A DNA stretch of 64,000 nt, from NCBI GenBank assembly GCA_037576195.1, contig CM075103.1, forward strand, positions 28,604,723-28,668,722, in the 5' to 3' direction. Position numbers and translations under genes: made by a program. The notes under the pieces are model-generated. The model was not told where the DNA came from, ran no database searches, and was given only the letters and a program-made list of their open reading frames with translations. Source of the stretch: Phytoseiulus persimilis (lineage: Eukaryota > Arthropoda > Arachnida > Mesostigmata > Phytoseiidae). This document shows positions 24,184 through 38,144 of the stretch, one piece after another (the stretch's first letter is position 1; the number at the start of each line of letters is the position of its first letter).

Positions 24184-24226
24184 TGAAGAGTTGAACTGTC
24201 CTGAAGAGTTGAATCGTCCTGAAGAG
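24184..24226 (+). repeat. 18-base tandem repeat, 2.4 copies
   Basis: The units TGAAGAGTTGAACTGTCC and TGAAGAGTTGAATCGTCC are followed by a partial third copy (TGAAGAG). The unit is a multiple of three and reads EELNCP, EELNRP, EEQF in an open + frame, but that frame (23930-24262) has no other support. Confidence 0.9.
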
Positions 24227-24939
24227 CAGTTTCTGCTTCGAGTGATCGCTGAGGAAAACTGATCGTTATCCCTTCTCTAGAGAAGTGAAAAAGAACAGAT
24301 CATTACAACTGTCTCACAATGCCGGGGGACTTGCCGGTTGCTTCTGCAATCCCTCGTTGGGGATCGCTTGGTTGAGCTCGGATTCGAAGTCGAGACTGAG
24401 ATCGGCATACTGACAAGAGATCGCTCCTATACGTTCCGTCATGAGGCAGCAGAAAGCGGAGAAAATTATGTCAGGTCGGAAAGTTGTTAGTGAGGCAAAG
24501 AGTTCCGCCCTATGTTCACGCAGTTTCCCCGCACATACGCTACGCGGAATAAAAAGTTGCCGACTCTGTTGCTTTCTCTCCTCCCTGTTGGAACGGCCAC
24601 CTGCGTGAAGTTGCTGCCAAAGGAAGGGTTCGTAATAGCCACCCTGAGGCAACGTCATCAAGATACAACAAGGTTGATCAGGTATAGCTCCATCGCGTGA
24701 GGTGTGGGAACGAGTCGCTCGTGGATTCCGGCATCAAACAAGGCACAACGAACCTGCGCCGAGAGGGAAGAGGAAGGAAAACTCGGATGCAGAGGATAGG
24801 GAGAATTCGGAGGGAGGGAATCTTAGTGTGTAAGTGGCATTCATGCCGAAGTGAGGGGTGTAGAGACAAACTTAACAAAAGGAGAGATTACTTTGAGCTC
24901 AAAGAGAAGAATAATAACAATCCGGAGCAGCACATAAAA

Positions 24940-25018
24940 TATGAGAGTGCTCGAGTGAGGAGGAAAGAGACATAAAGAAAGAGAGGGAAATAGAGGGAGA
25001 GACAAGGAGAGAGAGAGC
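24940..25018 (+). repeat. Homopurine tract
   Basis: About 80 bases almost entirely A and G (GAGA/AAGA words). Its complement is a long pyrimidine run. Confidence 0.85.
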
Positions 25019-28000
25019 ACCTTCTGCCTCGTCACCCTCCCTCTAAGATAGACGGATCTAATCTAGACGTCTGTGGGCCAGTTTAGCGCGGAAACTGCAA
25101 GAAAGAAGAGTCAAAATCAGGCCTCGCGGGGCATTAGCGTCGTTATCCTCGGAGCAGCGGTAAATGAGGGCTTGCCTTATCTTTGTTTCCTCCTCGTCGT
25201 CCCGCTCGGACCTGGGCTCCCGCTGCCCGCTTAGCGCTCAAGCACCAATCGAGAATAACTCATCCGAACAAGGAGAGGGCGCTGCCTGCTCGAGCCTCGA
25301 TGTAAGTCCCAGTCTTCGGGCTTACTCAACATTCCTTGCAAGCGGAAGGCGAAAAAATGGATGAGCTTAGTCGTGATGTGATCCAAACCACATCACTCCA
25401 CTGGAACGCCTCCAAACATTTCAAAGTTCCGCCATCTGATCGAGAAATGCCTGAAACTTCCCACTCGATTCAAAGCTCAACCGGTTCAGTCCTCCGGCTG
25501 TTGCGGGGGAGCGTGAAACGTCGAACCGTCCGGCTCCAGACACGCTCACTGGGGTAACGCATATTCACTTTTCCCTTTCGTCCGTTAATGATATTAAACG
25601 GGCGCCACGTAACGAGACTCCTTCCCCTCTTGAGCCTGACATGACGTTTTGCTGACGTGCCACCTAGATTATAAGCGAATCCTCTTCCGCTTCGTCAACC
25701 CGTTCAGCCTTTGACATTCAGGGGGAATTCGCTCTTCATAACCTGCCCGCCGGGGTCGAGTGCAAACCTACACACAGGCTGGCTGACATCCGACGTGCGA
25801 GAACGAACGATCCTACGATTCACACCTCGCCGTTGCACTCGAAGATTCTCTCCTTCCTGGCCGCCGTATCTACTTTCCGCGGTGTTTGCTCAAGATTCTC
25901 AGCTTTTGTGGCACGAGCCCGGCTCACGTTCCCCGCCGCGGCGCGCCACCGAGACTTTCATTCCCTCTTCGGACGAAAGAAAAGACGGAAGCGAGACACA
26001 CGTATACAACGTAAAGCGGATGAGGACGATTGGGAGCGAAGAACCTCGAAGTAAGACTTAATGACTCGAGGGACCCTTATAATGCATGCGCTCAAGCGAA
26101 GGCATCGTTGATTGGGCAACGAATTTTGACTCAATTTGATTCGATCGCACCGGAACCTGCTTCCCACGAGTTTCTCGAGGAATTCGTTCCCGAGTCTCTC
26201 ACTTCAATCCTGAAATTCAGTCTGAGGAGATTCCAGGGGATGCCGGGCCTGCGGAGGGAGCCTCCGGCCCGTGATTGGCTCCCGAGGTCAATCAAATCAT
26301 CGGCATCTCTCAGGAAAGTCCCGATCGCTCGCAGTTTCTCCCCCTCCTACAGCTGCTCACGTGGCTTCTGGGATGGATTGCGTCCCACATGAAAGCGACT
26401 TGATCTCGGGTTGACTCCAATGGTGGGTTGTGTCAATGCTTCGTTCTGGTGACATTAGCATTTAAATTGGTACGCTAGACAGTCGGCTTTTCTATCCAGC
26501 TCCAAACTGGTCCTCCGATCCCCCCGCGGCACCTCGAGCTTGTTTTCCTCGAGATGGTTTGCTCGGTGCCTGAGCGCCCAACGCAACGAACAACGGTTAG
26601 CGTGGTACGGCGTTAGAGATGCCACTTTTTCGCCACAACCGCGCTGCAATCAAATCGTCTCGGAGCGGCGAACGCCCCGACCGATGATTTGACTCCGCAG
26701 CCCCAGGTTTCTCGGAGGTCTCGATCGATCGCAACAACCTCACAGTGGGTTTATTTCAGCTTATCGCGCGATCTCACTCGACTCAGCGAAGTTTCCTTCG
26801 ATCGAGCCGCCTGTGGAGCGGGGACTCCGGCCGAACTCTGGGATATTTTCAGCGAGAGTCGAGGAGCCGTAGAGTTTTCTACGCCCTCAGAAGAGCCGCA
26901 ACCTATGAGCGATGGAACTTTTTTTCCTCGCGAGCTTTTGAATGTGTTCCCTCTTGGAAACATTCTCCCGCTTTTGAACTCGATCAAGAGTAAGCTTTTG
27001 AGCCAACAGCCTATGACGAGTAAGTATGCCGAATACAACCTTGCGGTTACTCCTTGTGTTCCCGGGTTCTCCCAGCATCTTATTTCACTCGGAAAGAGGA
27101 ATTCGAACGGAGCCCTCGCGCCCCTTCATAGAAACCATCTAGTCCTCCTTTCAATCGAGCGAAATACTTAGCTAGCGAGCTCTCTATTGGAAACTCAGAG
27201 CATCCATTCCATTTGTTCCGATCGCCTCCATTCAGATTTCTCCGTCAAGCTGCGTTCACTCTTCATCGCTCTGGCTCATGAATCCCTGAGATACTCGTGA
27301 TTATAATTTCTAATAATTTTTGCAGAGATATATCCGTAGCAACGCACCCTGCCCTCAGCGAGGGGGAAAGAGAATCGATTTCTCGGAGCCGCTGCATCGT
27401 TCGAGGCGTCCATGTTCCCTCGCCGGAACTATATTCCCAAGTTCCTGGATGTAGTTTGATCATCTCACACACATTCTGTAGCGAAAATAATATTCCACCG
27501 TTTTGTATATCTCTGGAAGATACGCGGGGGCTTATGTCGAGCATAAACCACCGTGAAAACGGACATTCCTTGCAAAATAGTCGAGAGCTGGATGGATTTC
27601 TCCGAGAAACGAAGAACCGGACGGATAGACGCGGATCTCGGGTTCTTTTTCCCGACTCATCGGCCGGATGGATCCATTATCACGTCGATGATGTCGATCC
27701 GATACCCAAATCACGGCTGCCGAGGCGGAGGCGAATCATTGTCGCCCCCAGAACTTCGAACTCATTGCAGCCCCTCTCGGAGAGCGTCACCCTCTGTCCA
27801 GTACTTCGGAAATGCTACATGCCTGGTTCAATCGATCGTGACGAAGTTTTGGATTCGTTCGATATGAACAGCGCGATGCGCTGGGAAGTCCATCGTTCCG
27901 AAGGTCGACTGAAGTACCGCACCGTTTCCGTGATGTTGTACGCGACGCCCCCAGTTGACCCGCGGTCATTCTCGAAGTGGTCCCTCGGCCGAACCGCACT

Positions 28001-28027
28001 TCTTCGAAGTCTGATAGATCAGTAGAT

Positions 28028-28039
28028 GGGGGGGGGGGG
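28028..28039 (+). repeat. Poly(G) run of 12
   Basis: Twelve consecutive G directly after the stop region of a long open frame (27297-28025). Confidence 0.95.
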
Positions 28040-28791
28040 CGCTGTGTAGAGAGCCTGCCCATGTGCAGCTACCGCGCGTGATGACGAGCACTGTGAAATC
28101 TTCCCCTGGAAATCTGGGGAATTCGCGCTTTTGGGATCTGCAGATGATTATTACAAGCTCGTCGAATGAGCGCCAAGACAAGATGTTAGGCTGCATCTGC
28201 ACCAAAGTGAGGAAAACTGCAAAACACGATTGTTTACCTGGGAGTTTGAATTCACAGAAATCCAAGTCGCAGTGATGAGAGCACTTGACGAGATAGGGCA
28301 AGAGCTGCGGGACTCGAACCCCCACAGGGGCCGAAAAGCGGACACTTGAGTGGCGAAAAAGATTCCGCAGGGAGACTTGCTGAAAACTGATGCGAAAATT
28401 TTCGCGGGACCGGAATAGTGGATGCGCGAATGGCTCGATGAACGATGCCTCATCGCACCGAGCAGTGGGAATTTCAGCCACCAGACTTTCTTCCATTCAT
28501 CGATTTATACGCGCCGACGGGCTTCTCGGATCCGTTTCCGGAGGAACTCAGAGATCGCTTCTGGTGAAGAGCCATTCTGACAGGAATTCCGTCGCGTTCG
28601 TCCGAAAGCGATGTCTGCTCCGTTCTCCCGGAAAAGGGCTCTGTTCTCCCGAACAAATCGTCATCATACATCACTTGCTTCTCGTTGTAGCGTCCGGACG
28701 CCTGAGGCGAGCCTGGTCTCAGCTGACGTTTTGTTTGCGGACGTCGCATGTCGAGAAGCCTCTGTGTTGGCTGGCCCTGGAAGCCGGCGAG

Positions 28792-28830
28792 CGAAGGACA
28801 GACGGACGAAGAACAGACGGACGAGTGACG
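28792..28830 (+). repeat. Degenerate ACAGACGGACGA repeat
   Basis: The 12-base unit ACAGACGGACGA appears twice with a short spacer, ending in GAGTGACG. Confidence 0.7.
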
Positions 28831-29806
28831 TCAACCTCTTAAGCAGAAGTTCTACACCGAGAGAGTCTCCGACACGGCTGCATGGGCCTCTCTGAACTTT
28901 TCGAATAGTCCCCGACGCAGACTACAGCCTCGATCTCCGATGCACCTCAAGGTCTATTCCGCTCACGTCCGAGAGCTCGCGCACGCTCACAGCACGAATA
29001 CTTTGGATTGTCAGAAAGGAGTCGTTCCAGAGCGGAGACGTACATTTCTTCGGCGAAGGTTTCGTTTCACGCGCTTTCTGAATAGTGGAGAGTTCGCCTC
29101 AGTAGAGACTCGGCCGCTCCGGTTCGATTTCGCTACGACGGACTTTGATTCGGAAGCTCCTTGATGAGTCGAAAAAACCGGACGGCGATGATTCTGTGGG
29201 TTCTGATCTCTCCTCGACAGTTGTTCGCCTTCCCCGACCTTCGTCCCTTCCTTGATCGTCTATCGTTCGCTCCTCACCTGTGGTCGGGTGGTTGCTAGCT
29301 GGTGGAACATTCTCCCTCGCTGGATTCTCCCGAAAAGACGCAGAGAACGACAGTAGTGTTCGGCGACGCGAAGCTCCGAGCGAACCTTCTGTACTCGGCA
29401 GATTCGTTGCGAACACCTCGCATTCGTTTCTGAATCCAGCGGGACAGCCACGGTTGAACGACTCCCGAAACCAAAACCCCAGTTTGCATCTGCTCACCAA
29501 AACAGCTCGGCTGGTCCGCGGAGCTCCCCACTCAGAAATCATCCCACGGAATCTGATCGCGACTGAATTCACCGAATGGAAAGAGAGCACGACTCGATAT
29601 CCACGGAAACGAAATTGTCGGGGTTCCTTTAAGAACATCGAAAACCGGTATTGGAGCCCTTCGATTTTGAGCTTCTCGTCCTGACAGTTTCCGGGTGAGC
29701 AAGTTTCATCGATGGACGGGTACTCGTTCAGAATACGCCACGAAGATCTTGTGAATTGAGCGTCGCCAACACGCCCGGCATGGTGCCTTCCTCGCCCCAT
29801 TTCATA

Positions 29807-29860
29807 TGCTCACATCGCGTACAGTACGACGTCGATCATTTGACCGACTGTCCGAGGTAT
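29807..29860 (+). pseudogene. Possible non-LTR retrotransposon C-terminal Cys/His relic
   Basis: In the open frame 29756-30364 the residues ICSHRVQYDVDHLTDCPRY occur, followed by a run with spaced Arg and Phe. Many non-LTR retrotransposon polyproteins end with a C-x-C-x(n)-D/E-H-x(3-4)-DCP-x-(Y/F) cluster after the reverse transcriptase/RNase H region. Here the D-H-L-x-D-C-P-R-Y half fits well, the second Cys is replaced by His, and no reverse transcriptase or RNase H motif was found upstream. If real it is a short decayed fragment. Confidence 0.2.
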
Positions 29861-30364
29861 TTCTGCATGACTAGGAATAGCATTTCACAGAATTTTCGCC
29901 GACTGGGGCCGAGAACGTGTGCGATCCCTTCGAATCGACGCCGGTCCGGTGTTCGAGAACCCGTTATTATTAGAGGACGCCACCCTACTGTGGTAAAACG
30001 GTTGCTCATCCTCAATCCGAGCTTGAACGGAATGCGCGATTATCTCCGATCAAATGGGAATGAACCGTTTAGCGGGATGCATAAATGCTGTGGTGAAACT
30101 TTCCCGTCAGTCTACCTTTCCCGGGAACGCTCTCCGTTCTCTAAAGCCGGGGAGTCATCAAGGCCTTCCAGAAGGAATGGGGTGATTTTCATGAAGTGGA
30201 AAGCTTCCAGTTGTTTCCCCGAGACTGAGACCGCACAACCGGTACTTCGGGAGGCAAAGCACCTCATTGCTGATGCGGCGCGCCATCCGCGAAAGCTGCA
30301 GACTTCGAAACACTCAATTGAGACTGTGGAGAGAAACAGCGTAAAACCGCACGTTTCAATCTGA

Positions 30365-33300
30365 TCTACGCTGCCGTCGACATCTTGCAGTGTCGGAGTC
30401 TTCCGGTCAGAAGGCGTCCATGGAGCGACGAGGGGAATGAGGTCGGGAAAAGTTGAAGATGATGAGAAAATCGCCAGGCAGAGTCGGGGTTTGCTTTTTG
30501 CCTACCTACCTGCCCGCCCGCTCGCCGACTCTGAGCGGCTCGTGACGGCCTAGCGACCGACCGACCGGTAGGTGGATGGAACATCGTTGCCACGGCAAAT
30601 GAAAAATGGCCAAGAAGTAATTTCGTCGAGTGAACCGCGGCAGATGGCGCATCGCGGGACGGGGAAACCCGCGACCACCATCGGCCAGCGTGGATTCTTC
30701 ATCGTTGTCGGATCCCCTAAATTGTCCCCGCCACCGTGGATACAGCCTACGCTGATTACCTGAACTCATTCCACTTTCGGAATTAGCCTTCTCCAGCGTT
30801 GGATTTTTCCTCCTCAACTTCATCAATAATATTCGAGCTCGACGCCTCGGGCTCAGGTGTGGAAAAAATCGGCCGTCCTCGACGACAGCGAACGCTTCAT
30901 GATACTTTTTTTGAATGTGTCGCACCGAACTGATCCCAATTGAGAGAGTCATGAGGCGGTGAGAGTACTTCGTTTCTGGGCTCCGTAGCTCCCGACGGAA
31001 GGCTTTGCGGTGGTGTTCTTCTCAAGAACTGCGTCGAGGCAGGATGCCGTCGATTTCGCGAAGATTGTGAGTGGGGCTCTTTGCACGATTGATAGCAAAT
31101 TGTCGCACCCTCGAAGTTGGTGCAGAAGCAACAATTTATCGTTAGATCGACGAGAACCTTCCAATGAACGAGCACCTGCTAACAAAGGGTTGGAAACTCA
31201 GCGGGAGTTCTGCAGCCGCTGGAGAACGACGTGTGAGAAACACGCACGCGGGCTCCGAATCGAAGACGAGGAAGGAATCGAATCTTCGGACGATCACTCA
31301 GTTATAAAAACCATCAGCCCAGATGAGAAGCTGCTCGAGCTCGTGATGGAACAATCAGAGAAATACTGAATGAATCTTGATAAACTGAGATCCCGAGGAC
31401 CTCCTATTCCGAATTCCTTCCCAGAGAGCGTATCAAATGACGAACTCGGAAGATAACTATCTTGGCAGAGGTCGATCTCCATCGATCACGAACCCTTGGG
31501 AGAATTCGAAATGCACCCGGGAAGTTCGTCATGTGCCGAAATCGGAAGTTCTGTACTTCCCGGGACCATCGATAAAAGTCGAGACCTCTATTTCTGTAGG
31601 TGGTGATGACCGTCATTCGTGATCATAGTAACTATTGTCGATACCTCGTGAAAATTGATAGCCTGGATCATCGGTTCCTAACCGGGGGTCCGTCAAGCTC
31701 TTTCGGGGATCCTCGAGGGTCCTCGATGTGATCAAATGCTTCCGGATAGGGAGAGTTGAGAACACCGTAGGAGCAAACGTAGTGCACCCGACTGGCTGAA
31801 TCTTGACACAGCATCTGAAATTTGCTGAGCTCTTCCATCTCCTGACGTTTCATTCGTAAATTAGCATTCAACTGCTTTCTAGTACCCCCCTGTTGTATTT
31901 CTTCTCGTCGGGCGATTGTGCGACGAGCGGAGAACTCGCCAAGAGCAGTCGTCCGAGATCGAAAACACATGGTCTCTACGTGTTGAAATCTGATTGAATT
32001 GGAATGCGTTCGATTGAAATTGGAACGAATGTTCCCGCTCTAACGGGATAATTGCACACAGGAGCGCTTCGCCAGCGTCCTTATTGCGCGTGACCGGTAA
32101 TTATTCGGGCCACCAACGGCGTCATGGTAGTTATTGAGCACCTTAACGTACTCTTAACTGTCATCTCCAGCAGCGATCGTCGTCCTCATAAATTGCCGAT
32201 TCGTCCACTCTGAGTTTGTGTATGCGAGTTGTCAATAGAAAGTGAATTATCGACACCGCATCATTCTTATTTCATTGAAAAGGCACTCTAATGGCAATAG
32301 GCATCTGATACTCAAATGGGAAAGTCAGTGCACAAGCATGGAAGGAGGGTTCTCTGGGACTCGCCGAGCGCTACTGACGGGGCACCGCTGACTCAGACAG
32401 GGCGGGAAGTCTTGACCTGGATAAAAATCACGTTTTCGCTATTGATCGAGACATTTTATAGAAGTTCCACCGCGGATGAACCCAGGTCCTTTGGAGACCC
32501 AGGCATGGAGGAAAGAAGGTTCGGGGGAGAGGCTCCGCGCTGCCACTGGCTCTTCATCCAATTTCTTGAGCTCATCCAGCCAGAAAGCAGTTCGAAGTTC
32601 CCGCATGAATCTGTGAAGTTCCGGATTCCTCAACCGGAAAGGCCGATTTGCTCAGACGCCACACAGACGTCGTCCGCAACGTAACTTGTCAAGATGATGT
32701 TTTTAGCGGAACCACACGATGGGTATCCTAACTCCTTTCAGGAACTGCCGCAATGACTGAACCGGGAGATTCTGTCGTACATGCGCGGAAGAAAGGATGA
32801 CAATGAGGAAAACGTAGAAGAGACATAGGAAAAAAATGCCATTCTGCACGAGGCAGAGGGAAGGAAAATCCAGCTTGAGCCCGGAGCTCATATAGATGGT
32901 AACCACAAAAAAACACATGCAGCCGAATCACCGAATGCTCCACTGAAGGGCCCGTTTGTCGGGCGGCTCACAGTGGAAAATGAGGCCAGAATAGATCGAG
33001 GAAAGTCTTGTTCGCGAAGCAACCCCACACGGGAAAACCGTGTTCACGAAGCACTAGAACTTCTAGGATCCTGGGTCCTCGTTTCAATTTTCCAACGTAG
33101 GCTCACGTTATTTAACGCGGAGTTCAGAGGTGTTTTTCACGGATGCGAGTGTAGCGGAAGTCAGCTCGCCCATGCAGAGTTTCAGCTGGAACGCGTGGGA
33201 GCTTACCATCTGAATTGCCGCATGTCGGCTCCGACCAAGCACAAAGCTTAGCCTATCAAGTTGATCGTCGTTCCGCCTCTGAGGAACAAGCTAAATCGTG

Positions 33301-36300
33301 TTACAAAGACACCTCGAGCTTCTCCGCCGACTAAATCGACGAAATCGTCTGTACGACTTTCCCCGGCCTCTCCGGTACAGCCTTCCAGCTCGGACACCAC
33401 TGACCCACGATGCTTCAGGAGACGCAAGAGATTACACTCAATGAACGGCGAACAATGAGATTGCTCTATGCTTGGTGAAATCGTTTCGGAAGGATAAACT
33501 TTGGTCTATGATAACTGAACGAGCTGATGTGATTCATGCCTCGATGCTAATCCAGCTACATTGATGATTGTTCTATTCGCCACACATGTTTCAGACAAAT
33601 GTCAAGTGAGACCAATTGTTAGGGCTGCAGATTTGCCGCGGTCAAAGAACGTGAATGTCGCGGGCGAGTCGCGGAAACGGATCGGAAAATCGCGGAAACT
33701 GAGCAAATCAATTGACAATCGTGAAGGGTGATGAGATCGTGGGAATACCACAGAAAACTTGTCAAAAATGAGTAAATGATGTCACGATGCAGAAACACAC
33801 ATATCTCTCAGTTTGAACACGACACGAGCACCTTTCGATACTAGAGAGGTCCTATCACAGCTGGGAAATTCGTCCACTCCAGGCGATGAGGACGGATTTG
33901 ACTCAGAATATGAAAATATAGATTTGCGCTGGACTTGATTTTTATCCATGCTCCAGAGCAGGGGTTCCCAACTTTTTTCCGTTGGCGGAATATGCTCGTA
34001 GACGAACTTGGGAGGTAATGTAGTGATTCGAACGTTCTCGGTTGTGCCGCTCAATGTCGGAAACGACGCATTGCTCGTAGTCCTCCGTGAACTTCATCAA
34101 AATAGACGAACATTTTCAGAAGCTGACTCGAATAACTGGAGTTTGTGCAGGATCATGAAACGTATTTTAAGCGTAAAACTCAATGCATATGGCGTGAGCC
34201 CACGAACCGATAACTTCAGTAGTACACTCAAGTGTTACCGTTTTTTTTTGGGTTCGAACGATCGCGCTATTTGTGGAGGATTAGTGCCGCGCCGAGCATG
34301 CTCTGACGATAACTCCTGCCTAGAAACTGAGATCGGGAAGTAGCCCTGACCCGATGGCATCAGATCTTCCGCAGTTCCACTCCGAGGGCACTCCGACATC
34401 CGCTGGAACATAATTTCGGTTTTCAGAGTCAGGTACGAATACATCGAAATGCCGTCGCGAATCGACGAATTCCTCGTTCATGAGAGATTCTACGTTCACG
34501 GAAGGCCGTTTTCCTAAATACTTGCCACGGGATCAACTTCCCGAGGAAATACACGGATGTTGAGGAGGTCCACACGCTCCACACTTCTGCCGGAACTTTT
34601 CACCAGTGTCGTCCGCGTTTCTTTCCTTCGGAACTCCTGTCGTGGAGCCAGTTCAAAATGAAGATCGTCGTTCCGCGGAATTCTGCAGAGGCGTTTCACA
34701 AGGCTCATTCTATCGACACAGGCGTGCCGAGAAGCCTCCTCTCTATGACTGCTAGGCGGCTTCGTCATTCACTTTTCCAACCAATCCTCCAGTTCCCGGA
34801 GTTATGTGACAACGGAGAGACCGTCTCAACTCGCGGAGTAAGCCAGGGGAAGTTATTCCGAGTGTTTAAGCTGATAATGTTTCCCCCCGAGGGCTTTTAC
34901 GGGGCAGACCAAACGCCTTCTTACCGCTTGGAGAGCAAAGACCCCGGGGCGCTCCAGGGGATTCCGCCCCAGTCCAGACCCTGATTGTGCTATTCTAGTC
35001 ACTTCCTCATCGTCATATGATCAGAGGCAGACTACTCTGCACTCTGACTCAAGGAATCCCGTTTGATTCTTGATCAAATCGCTTCGGCTTGCCCCGGGCG
35101 TCGAGTTTGGAATCCCGCCGACATAGAGATCGGTCGCATTCTCGCTTCGGAAATCATCTTCACCGATTGCAGCTTATGATTCATTAACCGCTGGTCGGAG
35201 CTTCGTTATGTCTGTTTTCTGTAAACACATGCTGCTCCTTTCATTTTTTTTCTTCCGGGAAAACTCCCGACTGTGGAGATTGCTAACGAATTAAAAATGA
35301 CACTCAGTGCAATTACGATCAAACCTATCGGAGAGAGTGATGAATTTCCGTCTTCTGATGCAGGGTCATACCGAAATGAATTCTCGATATTCGCGAGGCG
35401 ATCATCGAGAGCGCGAGGAGCCACGAATCATTCAATTATCGGCTCATCTGTGCCAGATTGCACTCCTCCCTCGTTCTCTCCATGCTTTTCAGTGTGATCA
35501 AGCGTTCATTGGATTGACCCAGCTGAAATCCCACTCCGGGGGATTGTCGGAGACTATCCGCTTCACAATCAGGTTTACTCGGACTCAAAGCGCCGTCAGT
35601 CTCATGAGCTAATTGCACTGCAACGCGGCGACTGAGAACGCATTCGGTCAAGCCACTTGCGGAAACTTCTTCAACCATAAACCATAATCTTTGACGCAAG
35701 TCGACAGTCGACACAACGTAGGACGGTACGACAGACCTAGAGGAAAATCGCGGCTTCCACTACGAGCGCGTCGCGCTGCCGATGACATCCTCGGGAACAC
35801 GATCGACTCACTCTCCGCACGAGAGCAGTGAGGCTTCTCCGGATCCCGCTGCCAACCGTGTCTGCAGAGCAGGACAGCCGGTGCTGCCGGAGCGGATTCC
35901 TATTCGGGTGAAGGTCTTGCCTTGGATGCAGATTTCTCTTTTTAACCGGTTTCCTGAAAATTATCCATCGGAGGCAGTCATAATTGATCCGTGAGCACAT
36001 TTCGCTGCGTTTTTGAGGGTCCGGCTCTAAGTTTGTCCGAGTCTAACCGGAAAAAAACTCGCGATCCGAGGGCAGCCATATTTTGGAGCGCAAGATTGAA
36101 ATTCTGCGTCAAAATTTATATGCAAACGAGTAATCACCCAAACCCTGACGCGGAACAGCGTTCTGCACACCCTGTTGAAGAGCCATGGTGACCATCTCCG
36201 AATGAACGGCGAACATGGCGTCGAAAATTCCTCCGGGAAGCCGTTGTCGCGGTGTCACGAGCGCAGCGACATCGTACTTGATTGGAAAGCACTTGTTTTA

Positions 36301-38142
36301 CGCCGTGGATTGTTCGCTTCGAGGATTCTCGAGGCTGTCCGATACTCTCGGAAGACACACGTCTGAAGCGCTGTCCTTGAGATTCACGGCCGAACTTTCA
36401 TTAAATTAGGGCTCCGCTTCCCTCCCGACACACATTGGGGGTGTTTGGGCCACGTTGACGACGGACGAGCCGACGCTCTCACCTTCAGTCGGAGCAGGAA
36501 ACAAGTTTAGCCGATAGTGCTCCGCAAAACTTGTTTCGCCTGCGTAGTTTTGAGAGCTGAAGCGCAAACGTTTCGTTGCAGTCTTGCCTCATTCATCGGA
36601 GAGTCCTGAGACAATGAGTGTCTCCGCCCACCTGCCTCAGAGAATCCAAAAGGTGGGTTCAACTCGGTGCACTCGGATGTCTTCAAGGCCGAACTTGGAA
36701 CAATCGAATTGAATTGGCCGCGCGAGGTAACTATATCGTTTCGGTCTTGAGCTTGGTCCGATGACAACTTGAATCTTAATCTGATTCTGAGCCCGATCAG
36801 ATAGGTGGAAGATTTGCAACGATGACGCCCGTAACGAAGACGTGTCGGGGTTAGGAGCAGTACAATGCCGAACATTCTTCATTGCTCTGGGAAAACGTGC
36901 AACGGGCCCTGGATAAGTTTCTGACTTCGTGGCGAGAGGAGAGTCACTCGGAACGCTTCCTCGTCCCAGAAGTTTCGTTTCCACGTTGCTCCCTCCCAGA
37001 CTCCACTGGCTCTCGGCCCTGCTCAGATAATACTGAGTCCTGTCCTGTCGACCCTCCGTTGCGTGAATGTTCCACACTCGGGAACTCGGCTCAATTCCCT
37101 CGCGGAGTCTTTCGTCGTCCTGGCGTGAAAATCTGGGCAGCCCGTCCTCGTTCGAATCCGATAGCACCTCCTCTTGCGGAGACTTTGTAATCCCGCTCCG
37201 CCGAGGAAGATTTGCGGGATCAAACGGAACCTGTCAGGGATTCGATTGACTTCCCTGATTCGGGTTCGTGTCCGCAGGAATTCCCAATCACCCGGTGTTC
37301 ATTGCCGGGAGTGCATCCAACCCGAGAGAGGGACCATTTGTCAACCTTATTCACCGTGACCACAATCTCCGCCAAGAAAGTTCGACGCCCGCTGCTGGCT
37401 CGCCGGTTTTCTGTCGATAGTGGCATGGGAAACGCGATTCTTCCTCGAGAGTCGAGTCAACGCTAGTCGTTCCACAAGCGCAAGGTGCACACCCTCTTAG
37501 CTCTTGCATGCGCGCGAGGAGAAAGTCAACGGGGATCTCTCTCTATCCCCTCTCTCTCCCTCTCTCCATAAATGTTTTTGGTGGTCCGATTGGGTCGGGA
37601 TTATTTTTTTCGCCATTTTTTTCTACTGTTATTCAGAGCTCAGTTGGCGGATTTCGGAGCTTCTGAAATAATCGAGAGAAGACAAAATTACCCACATTAT
37701 TGGACTCCGAAACCAATTCGAGAATGAGAGTTCGAGATCGAACGCGAACCGATACAGAATGATACGAGATATATCGACGATGGAAAATTCTGAGCGACGG
37801 ATTCATATTCCTCTCAATTTATTCTGTGTAACGAGACCCTTCAATTTTTCTCGCCGCTGCCATTGCTCGGAGATGGGCCAGACGAATCAGGTCATGCTCG
37901 TCACTCTCTCCTCGTCTCTCTAGCCACCTTTACGCCACGTCGAGAGCCTCGTAGGCTTCCGCGACTTATGGAGGTGGAGGAAAGTTCTCTTCTTCCACCT
38001 CCATCTCATCTTAAGGAATTAAGGTTACGTCGTGGATAATTTCATGGTCGTTTTAAACGGAGAAGCCTCCTAGTGATGCATCGAATCTCAGCCATTCTTC
38101 AACATTGACCGTGTCGCACCCCTCGAATCCTTCAGTTTCGCG
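30365..38142. other. No supported gene
   Basis: The + frame 31010-31369 has a natural-looking acidic C-terminus but lacks an ATG and clear splice sites. The rest is short overlapping frames. Confidence 0.6.
37540..37567 (+). repeat. Short CT-rich microsatellite
   Basis: Imperfect CT repeats broken by ATCCCC and CCC. Confidence 0.8.
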
Positions 38143-38144
38143 GA

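Larger units (their letters stand above)
23977..29755. other. No supported gene
   Basis: It contains an 18-base tandem repeat at 24184 (described separately), a homopurine tract, the G12 run, and open frames 24314-24661 (-) and 27297-28025 (+, 242 codons, no early ATG). None has a recognised domain. Confidence 0.6.

Noticed and set aside
27297-28025. 242-codon + frame containing HYHVDD, recalling a reverse transcriptase YxDD box
   Set aside because: No other reverse transcriptase motif surrounds it, and the hydrophobic context of a true catalytic box is absent.
28295-28330. Minus-strand T-arm-like GGTTCGAGTCCC
   Set aside because: The stem has a mismatch and no matching acceptor, D or anticodon arms were found.
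31010-31369. 119-codon + frame with an acidic, natural-looking C-terminus
   Set aside because: It has no ATG except close to its end, no clear acceptor, and no recognised domain.
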